Virus record (IMG/VR): IMGVR_UViG_3300036944_000025
Span: 1-28,612 of that record
Source of the DNA: a virus
Direction: 5' to 3' (one strand)
Length of the DNA: 28,612 nt
Shown: positions 14,159 to 21,514 of the stretch, one piece after another
How positions within the stretch are numbered: the stretch's first letter is position 1
Layout of the letters: each line of letters begins with the position of its first letter
Position numbers and translations under genes: made by a program
The notes under the pieces: generated by a model
What the model was told of the DNA's origin: nothing
What the model saw: the letters and a program-made list of their open reading frames with translations, nothing else
The model's database searches: none

Positions 14159-15004
14159 ATGTTTAACTCACCCATTACAGGTAATGACGAATTAGATGCT
14201 TTCTTGTATCAAATTCAGTTCATGTCTAATAGCGAGCAACAAACTTCATTCTCTGACGTTAGTAATGGGGTTACAGGTAACTCAGCTGTAGGATATCTAT
14301 ATAAATATCTTCATATTAAATATGCTGATGATAATATTGGTGGTGGTTTAAGTAATACTTGTACAAACAAAGATTACTTTGGTGTATACAACTCAACATC
14401 AAGCACTGAATCAACTAATCCTGCTGACTATACTTGGTTTAAAGTAACTAATGGCTTTGGTACAACAAAGTTTTTATGGTACGTGGTACTAGCAGGTAAA
14501 TTGATTCAAACCTTTATTGGTACTTCAGCACCTAACGTACTATGGGCATTAGACCCGGGTTCAGCTATTGATCTTGATAGCATCTCTACTACCGCTGGTA
14601 AGACAGGAAGAGTAGCTTATGCTGCTGCTACCTCATACGCTATTGGTACATTACCTACTACATTCCAAACTATTGGTACGATAGGATATCCTCCTACAAA
14701 TACTTGGGGTGCTAACGAGACATGGCAAGGTACTCCACCTACATTAGGTGAGGGTGAAGGATTATACATCTCTGCTGGTGTATATGACCCTGCCACCAGC
14801 TACACTACGTGGTCAGTACCTTACCTAGCTGCTATTAAAGTACTAGCCCTTAGCGCTATCAGTGCTAACTTAGGTACTGTTAACGCAGGTGTTATTAACG
14901 CAGGTGATACTACTAACGGGGTTATTATTAGTGCTAACAGCAAGACTATTAAAGTTTATAATGCAGGTGTATTAAGAGTTCAGATTGGTGACTTGTCTGC
15001 ATAA
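14159..15004 (+). CDS. Tail-tip/fibre protein
   Basis: A 281-residue Thr/Ser/Gly/Tyr-rich beta protein starting two bases after the nozzle gene (CGGAG upstream). The C-terminal 55 residues (LALSAISANLGTVNAGVINA, GVIISANSKTIKVYNAGV) resemble the central-fibre element found at the end of tail-tip proteins, where ISANLGTVxAG repeats form a short beta-helix. The N-terminal half has no feature I can name. Together with the next two genes it forms a tail-tip set attached to the nozzle. Confidence 0.65.
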   Translation: MFNSPITGNDELDAFLYQIQFMSNSEQQTSFSDVSNGVTGNSAVGYLYKYLHIKYADDNIGGGLSNTCTNKDYFGVYNSTSSTESTNPADYTWFKVTNGFGTTKFLWYVVLAGKLIQTFIGTSAPNVLWALDPGSAIDLDSISTTAGKTGRVAYAAATSYAIGTLPTTFQTIGTIGYPPTNTWGANETWQGTPPTLGEGEGLYISAGVYDPATSYTTWSVPYLAAIKVLALSAISANLGTVNAGVINAGDTTNGVIISANSKTIKVYNAGVLRVQIGDLSA

Positions 15005-15013
15005 GGAGTTTAT

Positions 15014-15292
15014 ATGTATGGTTTAAATACATTCAAAAGCGATGGTTCATTAGCATACAGTACTGATGATGTTACTTGGAATCAAGTAGACTTCTTTAGC
15101 GTATCTGCAGGAGGCTCTGCAAGCTATAGTTACCCTGTACTTTCAGGTAGGGAAGTACTTACTGCACAAATTCTTATTGATGCTCCTCCCACTACTCGTA
15201 AGGCTATTGCCCATACAGTAACTGTTTCTGGCACTACGGTGTCAGCTTCAGGTGGTTCTGAAAACGCTTATATATTGGTATTAATGAGATGA
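15014..15292 (+). CDS. Small tail-tip protein
   Basis: A 92-residue protein with a strong AAGGAG site. It opens MYGLNTFKSDGSLAYSTDDV and continues with GGSASYSYPVLSGREVLTAQ, ending in the strand AYILVLMR. The opening (M-YGL---DG-L--ST) resembles that of short phage tail-tip proteins, including the next gene's MTYGFLATNNSNQVLIS, so the two probably share a small beta domain. Its stop overlaps the next start (ATGA), indicating coupled translation. The specific function is unknown. Confidence 0.6.
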   Translation: MYGLNTFKSDGSLAYSTDDVTWNQVDFFSVSAGGSASYSYPVLSGREVLTAQILIDAPPTTRKAIAHTVTVSGTTVSASGGSENAYILVLMR

Positions 15293-16215
15293 CTTATGGA
15301 TTCCTTGCAACTAACAATAGCAATCAGGTTTTAATTTCTTCTGAAACAAGAAACCTTCACTTGGTAGAAAAGATTGCTTCACCTACTTTTATTGATTACA
15401 CAAACGGTAACTATGGCGGTATTAATATTTTAAGGTACCGTACTACGTGTAATGTTACACCAGTACCTTTCTTTACAATGCCTTCTACAAGTGACTTCTA
15501 TGGGTGTACTCGTGTAACTTCTGTATCAAGCAATCAGTGGGATATTGAAATCATTAAGTCAGGTGCAGCTTCAAGCTATCCTGAAGTATATATCTTTGCT
15601 GACCCTAGAGGAACAACTCCTGCTCCTGCCTTTGGTATGAAAGTATTTAGGGATGATGGTACGCCTTCATTTGACAGCAGATTAAGTCCTTTAGCTATTA
15701 CAGGTGGTCTAGGTTTAACTCACCCAAGTAATCCTAAACCTTCATTCCCTTATGGTCTTAGCTCTGACTACTGCAGCTCATCAGACGGCACTGCTGGTGT
15801 TATGTTTCAACCAGACCAGTATAACTCTTACTCAGTATCATTACCAAGTAAGCCTATGTTCTTTTACCCTTCTTTAGCACAAGCTGAACGGGAAGCTACT
15901 TATAGCCGAACAGATGAAGATTGTATTGGTGGTGAAGTAAAAGGTAATTGTGTTGGTTACGTAGAACGTTACGCATGGACAAGTGAGTATTGGGCTTTTT
16001 ACCGTGGAGCTATCCGTAGGGCTAGCAGCCAAGTACAAGCTGGCTGGTGCGTTGCTTCCTTTGGTTGTAACTGGACTTATGCAGAAGAAAGCGGTTTCTT
16101 TGGTGTAGGTACTGGTGGATCCTCTGGTCAAGGTGGTATTTGGCCTTACAACAATGAAACAATTAATTTATCTTCTGCTACATTAATTATTGGAGATGCA
16201 TCCCGTTATGATTAA
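15289..16215 (+). CDS. Tail-tip protein
   Basis: A 308-residue protein whose ATG overlaps the previous stop. The N-terminus MTYGFLATNNSNQVLISSET, then RNLHLVEKI, followed by WDIEIIKSGAASSYPEVYIF and AFGMKVFRDDGTPSFDSRLS, follows a recognisable plan of tail-tip proteins in which a YG-l--n--g-vliss opening domain is joined to a G-kv--ddG---FdSR-- segment. The C-terminal half is Gly/Ser/Trp/Tyr-rich with several Cys (SSDYCSSSDG, ARRASSQVQAGWC-like stretch near residue 250, FGCNWTYAEESG). Surface exposure and receptor contact are plausible but not shown. Confidence 0.65.
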   Translation: MTYGFLATNNSNQVLISSETRNLHLVEKIASPTFIDYTNGNYGGINILRYRTTCNVTPVPFFTMPSTSDFYGCTRVTSVSSNQWDIEIIKSGAASSYPEVYIFADPRGTTPAPAFGMKVFRDDGTPSFDSRLSPLAITGGLGLTHPSNPKPSFPYGLSSDYCSSSDGTAGVMFQPDQYNSYSVSLPSKPMFFYPSLAQAEREATYSRTDEDCIGGEVKGNCVGYVERYAWTSEYWAFYRGAIRRASSQVQAGWCVASFGCNWTYAEESGFFGVGTGGSSGQGGIWPYNNETINLSSATLIIGDASRYD

Positions 16216-16408
16216 ACCTTTTAAAGTAACTAATGTAAGAGAAGAACCTGAAGGCGCTAAGACTGTTTATTTTACAGTTAAAAAGTATGTTTACAAAGAT
16301 AACGGCGGTGTTCAGATTGATAGTATGTCAACAGCAATCTATGTAGATGCTGATAAAGATGTTGACGAAACAATCTTTGAAGATTTAAAAAAGACTGGGT
16401 GGATTTAA
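16208..16408 (+). CDS. Small protein, unknown
   Basis: A 66-residue protein. The frame is open from a TTG at 16190, but the ATG at 16208 is preferred: it overlaps the preceding stop (ATGATTAA) as in neighbouring gene pairs, with GGAG 12 bases upstream. The sequence MIKPFKVTNVREEPEGAKTV and the later YVDADKDVDETIFEDLKKTG is charged, compact and probably alpha/beta. No family is recognised. Its stop overlaps the next start (TAATG). Confidence 0.55.
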   Translation: MIKPFKVTNVREEPEGAKTVYFTVKKYVYKDNGGVQIDSMSTAIYVDADKDVDETIFEDLKKTGWI

Positions 16409-17067
16409 TGGCTGACGTATTATACAAACAAGATGGTTCTAAGGTAAGGAATATTAACCTAACTGATGATGAATCAATCCCTTTAATGGCTCAACTTAAA
16501 AGTAAGTTTGATTGGATCAATCAAGAGGAATACCGAGCTGTTGCTGAACCTTACTTCCATGAATACCTTGAAGCTAACGTTATTCGAACATGCGTTATTA
16601 TTAAAGTAGCCGAAGTGTTGCTAGGCAAATCATTAGCCACAGCGCATAGGTTGTTTGACCTAGATTCAAACACTTCAATGTTGTATGCTACTTCTTTATT
16701 TCAAGAAGAACAACCTGCATGGGCACCTCCTAACGCATTTATCTTAGGAGTAACAGAGCATTACGAAGAATATTCTCATGCTATTAACCCTAAGATGCTT
16801 GACTTTAAAGAGTACTTCTTTGTAGCACCTCCTGAAACATTAATTGAGTTAGGTGTTGATCAAACAGATATTAATAATGACACAGTGTATAGTGCTTTAG
16901 TTTCTAATAATGAAGTAAAAGCTATTCGTAGGTACACTAACTTTGTAGAGAATGACCCAGGTATCCTTGCTAATTGGCAACTACTTTATATTATCTTTGC
17001 TAAGAAAGCAAGACGATTAGATCTTATTCGTGATCTACTATCTAAACCTTTTGTAGAGGCTCAATGA
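16408..17067 (+). CDS. Unrecognised soluble protein in tail/ejection region
   Basis: A 219-residue protein. The frame extends three codons upstream, but the ATG at 16408 overlaps the previous stop (TAATG) with GGTGG upstream, so it is chosen. The sequence is acidic and largely helical (KSKFDWINQEEYRAVAEPYF, HEYLEANVIRTCVIIKVAEV), with aromatic patches (EEQPAWAPPNAFILGV, KEYFFVAPPETLIELG). No membrane segment, signal peptide or known catalytic motif is visible. It lies between tail-tip and ejection genes and overlaps the acetyltransferase-like gene by four bases. A virion or assembly role is inferred from place alone. Confidence 0.55.
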   Translation: MADVLYKQDGSKVRNINLTDDESIPLMAQLKSKFDWINQEEYRAVAEPYFHEYLEANVIRTCVIIKVAEVLLGKSLATAHRLFDLDSNTSMLYATSLFQEEQPAWAPPNAFILGVTEHYEEYSHAINPKMLDFKEYFFVAPPETLIELGVDQTDINNDTVYSALVSNNEVKAIRRYTNFVENDPGILANWQLLYIIFAKKARRLDLIRDLLSKPFVEAQ

Positions 17068-17477
17068 CAATCACTATTTTATCTCACTCACAAATACTCC
17101 AACATTGGAGCGTTATCTCAGCACTTCTAGAAAAAGCTATTGACCAGAATTGTGGTGAGGCTAAACTAGAAGATTATTTAAGAAAAGTTTTAAATGATCA
17201 AGCTCAATTATGGGCTATCATTGATGGTGATAATATCACAGGAGCAGGTGTAACTGAAGTGTTAACCTACTCTAAACAAAAAGTGTTTCATATCTTCCTC
17301 TTTGCAGGAATTGACTTTGAACTACAGTCACAAGTGTTTCCCATTGTAGAAGCCTTCGCTAAGGATTGCGGATGTATAGCTATTGAACAATGGGGTAGGA
17401 AAGGTTGGGCTAAGACCCTTCCTAAGTATGTCCCCGGATTTAGGGAAGTCTATACAGTAATGAGGAAAGAATTATGA
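17064..17477 (+). CDS. Acetyltransferase-like (GNAT-type) virion-region protein
   Basis: A 137-residue protein whose ATG overlaps the previous stop, with GAGG upstream. The layout fits small GNAT-like phage proteins: N-terminal helix pair, strands LWAIIDGDNITGAGVTEVL and VFHIFLFAGID, a helix FPIVEAFAKDCGCIAIEQWG, and the C-terminal KTLPKYVPGFREVYTVMRKE. The usual acetyl-CoA loop (Q/RxxGxG/A) is not evident, so catalysis is doubtful. T7 gp13, also about 138 residues and in the internal-protein region, has a similar size and place; a comparable assembly role is possible. Confidence 0.6.
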   Translation: MTITILSHSQILQHWSVISALLEKAIDQNCGEAKLEDYLRKVLNDQAQLWAIIDGDNITGAGVTEVLTYSKQKVFHIFLFAGIDFELQSQVFPIVEAFAKDCGCIAIEQWGRKGWAKTLPKYVPGFREVYTVMRKEL

Positions 17478-18175
17478 AATACAATATTAAAGGTAAACTA
17501 GACAAACGCCGTACAGGTGGGGGTGGTGCTACTACTGTTGAGTCAGTACCCTCATGGGCTGCTCCTTATGTGCAGAACGCTATGGCTAAGACTGAGGAGC
17601 AATACAACGCAGGTAACTTAGACAATGTAGCAGGAACTTCTGACCTACAGACTCAAGCCTTTACTACAGGCGCACAAGGTATTAACCAAGCTACTACTGG
17701 TGGATTGACTGCCCTTCAGCAACAACAACAACGATTAACATCCCTTGCAGACACCCCTAACGCAGCTCAACTAGACGCTCAGAAGAACGCTGTTGTTCTT
17801 GATGCTCAGAAAAAAGTAGCTGGTATGGATACTCAGTTTGGTCAAGCAGGTACTTTAGGTTCTGCTCGTCAGGCTGTTATGCAAGGCGCTCAGAACGCAG
17901 ATACTACAGCCAAATTAGCTCAGGTAGATGCTGACTATTCAAACAAAATGTTCCAGAACAGACTAGCCGCTGAACAACAGTTAGGTTCTTCTGTAGCTGC
18001 AGGTTCACAAGTAGCTTCTACAGGTGCTTCTAGCTTAGCTAACCTAGGTAATCAACAACGTGGTATTGATCAACAACAGCTTGATGCTGATTGGCAAGGT
18101 CTACAGCGTTATGCTTCTACTATCTATGGTACTCCTGCTAAACAATCTGCTGTAACAAACGGTAAAGGGCTATAA
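17474..18175 (+). CDS. Internal virion / ejection protein, Ala/Gln-rich
   Basis: A 233-residue protein with GAGGAAAG upstream; it overlaps the previous stop (ATGA). Its basic N-terminus (MKYNIKGKLDKRRTGGGG) leads into a long helical region rich in Ala, Gln and Thr (TALQQQQQRLTSLADTPN, QFGQAGTLGSARQAVMQGAQ, KMFQNRLAAEQQLGSSVAAG). The motif G-x-LGSAR-x-x-V/A...AAE is one I associate with podovirus internal proteins encoded just before the large ejection proteins. Such proteins leave the capsid with the DNA and help to build the conduit across the cell envelope. Confidence 0.65.
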   Translation: MKYNIKGKLDKRRTGGGGATTVESVPSWAAPYVQNAMAKTEEQYNAGNLDNVAGTSDLQTQAFTTGAQGINQATTGGLTALQQQQQRLTSLADTPNAAQLDAQKNAVVLDAQKKVAGMDTQFGQAGTLGSARQAVMQGAQNADTTAKLAQVDADYSNKMFQNRLAAEQQLGSSVAAGSQVASTGASSLANLGNQQRGIDQQQLDADWQGLQRYASTIYGTPAKQSAVTNGKGL

Positions 18176-18177
18176 AC

Positions 18178-18762
18178 ATGGACGGTTATAAAGACCCTTG
18201 GTCATGGATGCAGGGTGAACAAGTCCCTAAGATGCCAAATACTTTACCACAATTACCTCAAACACAGGCTCCTGCAAACGTAGGTAGTCCTTCTATGGGG
18301 CCATTAACTTCCGCTGTTCAAAGCAAAGCTATTAACAAAGGTTTATCTGAAGCGGATAAGGCTTTGTTTGGTAAAACACCACCTCCAAACCCTGCTTCAG
18401 TGCCTGTTGAAGATGCAGTACCTATGCCAGTGTCAGGTCCAGCTACGCCTGTGTCTTCACCTGTACAAGGTCCAGCCACTGGTACAGAGGCTTTACAAGC
18501 ACAACCATTAGCACCATTAGCTGCCCCTATAGAACCAACTACTGCGGCTGCAGCTCAAGGTACTGAGATTGCAGGTGCTGCTCAGGCGGCTACTGAAGCT
18601 ACGGCTATTGCAGAAGCTGCTGCTGCGGCTGAAACTGCAGGATTAGCAGTACAAACAGCAGGGATGACTGCTGCTCAAATTGAAGCATTTTTAGCTGCAC
18701 AAGCTGCTCAGGCGCTAGCGGCACAACAAGCTGCAGCATACGCAGCTGTAGTACTCGCTTAA
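18178..18762 (+). CDS. Ala/Pro-rich internal virion protein
   Basis: A 194-residue low-complexity protein. Residues 1-125 are Pro-rich and probably disordered (MPNTLPQLPQTQAPANVGSP, PMPVSGPATPVSSPVQGPAT). Residues 130-194 are almost pure Ala/Glu/Gln helix (AAAAQGTEIAGAAQAATEAT, AALAVQ-like repeats, QALAAQQAAAYAAVVLA). Its short N-terminus (MDGYKDPWSWMQGEQVPKMP) may bind a partner. Position between two ejection-type genes suggests a packaged internal protein. No family is recognised, and other low-complexity virion roles are possible. Confidence 0.55.
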   Translation: MDGYKDPWSWMQGEQVPKMPNTLPQLPQTQAPANVGSPSMGPLTSAVQSKAINKGLSEADKALFGKTPPPNPASVPVEDAVPMPVSGPATPVSSPVQGPATGTEALQAQPLAPLAAPIEPTTAAAAQGTEIAGAAQAATEATAIAEAAAAAETAGLAVQTAGMTAAQIEAFLAAQAAQALAAQQAAAYAAVVLA

Positions 18763-18772
18763 GGAGAAACAT

Positions 18773-21499
18773 ATGGGGCCATTATCAGCCAAACAACAAA
18801 GAGAGTGGGCTAAACACCACGCTAAAGAGGCTCGTGAATCCGCTAAGATGGAATCCGAAGAGAGCCGTAAGAACAAATTACATGAGATTAAGCTTCAAGA
18901 AGCTGCTGCTAAAGCTAACCAAGGTATTGGCCACAAAGAAGAAGCTCATGGTTTAAAAATGAAAGAACTAGGTGGTCCTCTAGGTGGTTCTAAGCGTATG
19001 AATCGCCAGAAGTTAGGTTTACCTAGTAACAACCCGTTAGCTGGTGCTGAAGTATTTAGCCGTGGTCAACACATGCTTCCTAAAGGTACTGATACAGTCC
19101 CTGCTATGCTCACTCCCGGTGAAGCTGTTATCCCTAAGGCTGCAGCTCAAGACCCAAAGAATAAATCAATGATTAAGAAGATGGTTCAAGAAGGTCGTAC
19201 TAAGCAGTATGCTATGGGTACTACAGAAGTTCCTGCATACTATGCTATTGGTTCTGAATCAATCCCTAACGTTACTGCTAACTACTATCATACAGATAGT
19301 GCTGCTGCTTTATCTGATGGTACTACTAGTGTACAATACTTTACTGAAGGTGTTGAAGAAGTTGAACGCAAACAATTAGCAAAAGATCAAGCGGCTAGTG
19401 GTATTGTTGGTGATCTAGCGTTAGGCGCTGCTGCAATGCCAGCTGCAATTGTTGGCACACCTCTTGCTATGGGCTACAACAAACTAGCTGATGCAGGTGA
19501 ATGGGTAGCTAACAGTCGTTTAGGTAATTTTGTTTCAGGTAACACAGACGATTTAAAGATTCCTCGTATTGAACGACCTAACTTAGTTAAAGCTAATTGG
19601 CAAGATACAGGGGACGCAATTGCTAACACTGTTAAAACAGCTCAAACAAACTCACAACCTAAACCAGTATCTGTTAGTGAACTTAACCCTGAACCTGTTA
19701 AGCCAGAAGTACCTCAAGTATTTAGCTCACCAACAGCTGAAGACCGTTGGGTGTCAACACGAGAGAGTAACAATGACCCTATGGCTAAGAACCCTTTGAG
19801 TTCAGCTAAAGGTCTCTATCAAATGACTGACCCTGCTTGGGTTGACGCTATTAAGCAGAACCCTAAATTAGCAGGTGTTAACCGTGACCTACCAGAAAGC
19901 CAACAATTAGGTCGTGATGCTTACAAAGCTGTATTAGCTAAACAATTACAAGCTCAAGGTATTACACCTACAGAAGAAGCAATTCGTAAGGCATGGGTAG
20001 TAGGTGCTGGTGGTTATTCTAACATTATTAATGCTGACCCTAACGCACCATTAGCAGTAAGTGCTGAAGCTATGAGGATTAACCCTAATTTTAAGGGTAA
20101 AACTAACGGTGAGTTTATTGCAGATGCAAACCCTTACTCAATTAAAGGTAAAGGTTATGTACCTGAACCTCGTATCCAAGCTAAAGCAACAGATCCTGAA
20201 CAAAAGAAACTTGATCAAGCTTACAAAGAGTTTAAGAAGGGTGGACCTCTACCTGCTGGCGCTCCTACTGAGATTGCTGAACGTGATACACGTATTGCTG
20301 AATTCTCTAAGAGTATTATCGATGATGAAAACTCAAACAAGAAAATTGATCAGATCGTAAATGATAAAAATTCCGCTCCAGAAATTATTAAGAATAAATT
20401 AACAAGTTTGTTCAAAGAAATTTATGGACCAACAGGAATGTTCAATGATCGTGAGTTACTACGATTCTCTTTATTAGCTAGTGCAAGTAAGGCGTTTGGT
20501 TACAACACAGCTCAGTCTGTACGTTATGCTGCTCGTGATACGTTAGCTGCAGCTGACAAGCGTTACACTGCTGAAGCTTCTGCTCGTGTAGAGTCTGCTA
20601 AAAATCAACGTGAATTATTAGAACGACTTGATCAAGATTATCGTACTGCATTAGGTGCTAATGTATCTCCTCAAGCTCGTAAAGCAGCTATGGATGCATG
20701 GGGTACAACTAAAAACGTAGAATCTAAGCGTAAGGTAATTGAATTTATTCGTTCACAAACTGACCATAATACGGGCGAAGGTTCTAAACCTAACAAACCT
20801 GAGATTGGTTACATTGGTGACAAACAAGTTCAATATCGTAATTATCAAGGTAACAATCAAGTATTAGACTCTACTACAGGTGATTGGAAGAGCACTTCAA
20901 CAATGATTACTCCTAAGCTTGATTACGATAAGAATCGTGATGATATCTTTAAGTCATCAGTTAACCGTATTGCCCCGTTGTTGCATAGTACTTACAGCAA
21001 AGGTGATAAGAACTATAGTATGGGCGTTGCTGAAGGTCAAGCTAAAGCACACGCTGAGGCATTAGCTTTACTGCATGGTGAACTAGGTGGTACAGTAGAT
21101 AAGACTTCATTTGCTAAGATGGCAGAAAACACTATGCGTTCAGCTATCGACACTGCTAAAGCATCTGGTACACAACTCACTGAGGAAGGTATCCGTAAAG
21201 CTTTCTACGGTAACGCTGTGATTGAAGGTCGTGTAGGTTCTAATAAAGACTTATACATGACTAAAGATCCAAAGAATCCATTACCCTCTGCTGAGTACCA
21301 AGTAGTATTAGGTAACTTCTTAGACAATCAAAAGAAAACTCGTGGCTTAAATGCTGGTGAAGCTTCTAATGCTCTTGAAAAAGCATGGGAATCACTAGAT
21401 AAAAACCAAAAGAAAAAGTACACTGATATGTCTAAAGGCGCTCCCGGCTCTACGCCTATGCTATTCTGGTTGTATTCAACTGGTGGTAAATCAAAATAA
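18773..21499 (+). CDS. Large ejection protein with lytic transglycosylase domain
   Basis: A 908-residue protein with an AAGGAG site. Residues 1-65 are a highly charged helix (WAKHHAKEARESAKMESEES). Residues 105-120 are GTDTVPAMLTPGEAVI, a motif best known from tape measure proteins. Residues about 322-420 form a transglycosylase-type lysozyme domain: RESNNDPMAKNP (candidate catalytic Glu331), AKGLYQMTDPAW (346-357), then WVVGAGGYSNI. Such enzymes cut the glycan strand for DNA entry. The remaining 450 residues are Lys/Glu-rich and helical. It is followed by the nuclease-bearing and polymerase-like genes. Confidence 0.8.
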   Translation: MGPLSAKQQREWAKHHAKEARESAKMESEESRKNKLHEIKLQEAAAKANQGIGHKEEAHGLKMKELGGPLGGSKRMNRQKLGLPSNNPLAGAEVFSRGQHMLPKGTDTVPAMLTPGEAVIPKAAAQDPKNKSMIKKMVQEGRTKQYAMGTTEVPAYYAIGSESIPNVTANYYHTDSAAALSDGTTSVQYFTEGVEEVERKQLAKDQAASGIVGDLALGAAAMPAAIVGTPLAMGYNKLADAGEWVANSRLGNFVSGNTDDLKIPRIERPNLVKANWQDTGDAIANTVKTAQTNSQPKPVSVSELNPEPVKPEVPQVFSSPTAEDRWVSTRESNNDPMAKNPLSSAKGLYQMTDPAWVDAIKQNPKLAGVNRDLPESQQLGRDAYKAVLAKQLQAQGITPTEEAIRKAWVVGAGGYSNIINADPNAPLAVSAEAMRINPNFKGKTNGEFIADANPYSIKGKGYVPEPRIQAKATDPEQKKLDQAYKEFKKGGPLPAGAPTEIAERDTRIAEFSKSIIDDENSNKKIDQIVNDKNSAPEIIKNKLTSLFKEIYGPTGMFNDRELLRFSLLASASKAFGYNTAQSVRYAARDTLAAADKRYTAEASARVESAKNQRELLERLDQDYRTALGANVSPQARKAAMDAWGTTKNVESKRKVIEFIRSQTDHNTGEGSKPNKPEIGYIGDKQVQYRNYQGNNQVLDSTTGDWKSTSTMITPKLDYDKNRDDIFKSSVNRIAPLLHSTYSKGDKNYSMGVAEGQAKAHAEALALLHGELGGTVDKTSFAKMAENTMRSAIDTAKASGTQLTEEGIRKAFYGNAVIEGRVGSNKDLYMTKDPKNPLPSAEYQVVLGNFLDNQKKTRGLNAGEASNALEKAWESLDKNQKKKYTDMSKGAPGSTPMLFWLYSTGGKSK

Positions 21500-21514
21500 C
21501 TTTAAAAGGAATCT

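Noticed and set aside
17720-17745. CAA repeat as a simple-sequence or phase-variation tract
   Set aside because: It encodes a short Gln run with mixed codons and is an ordinary part of the Ala/Gln-rich internal protein.
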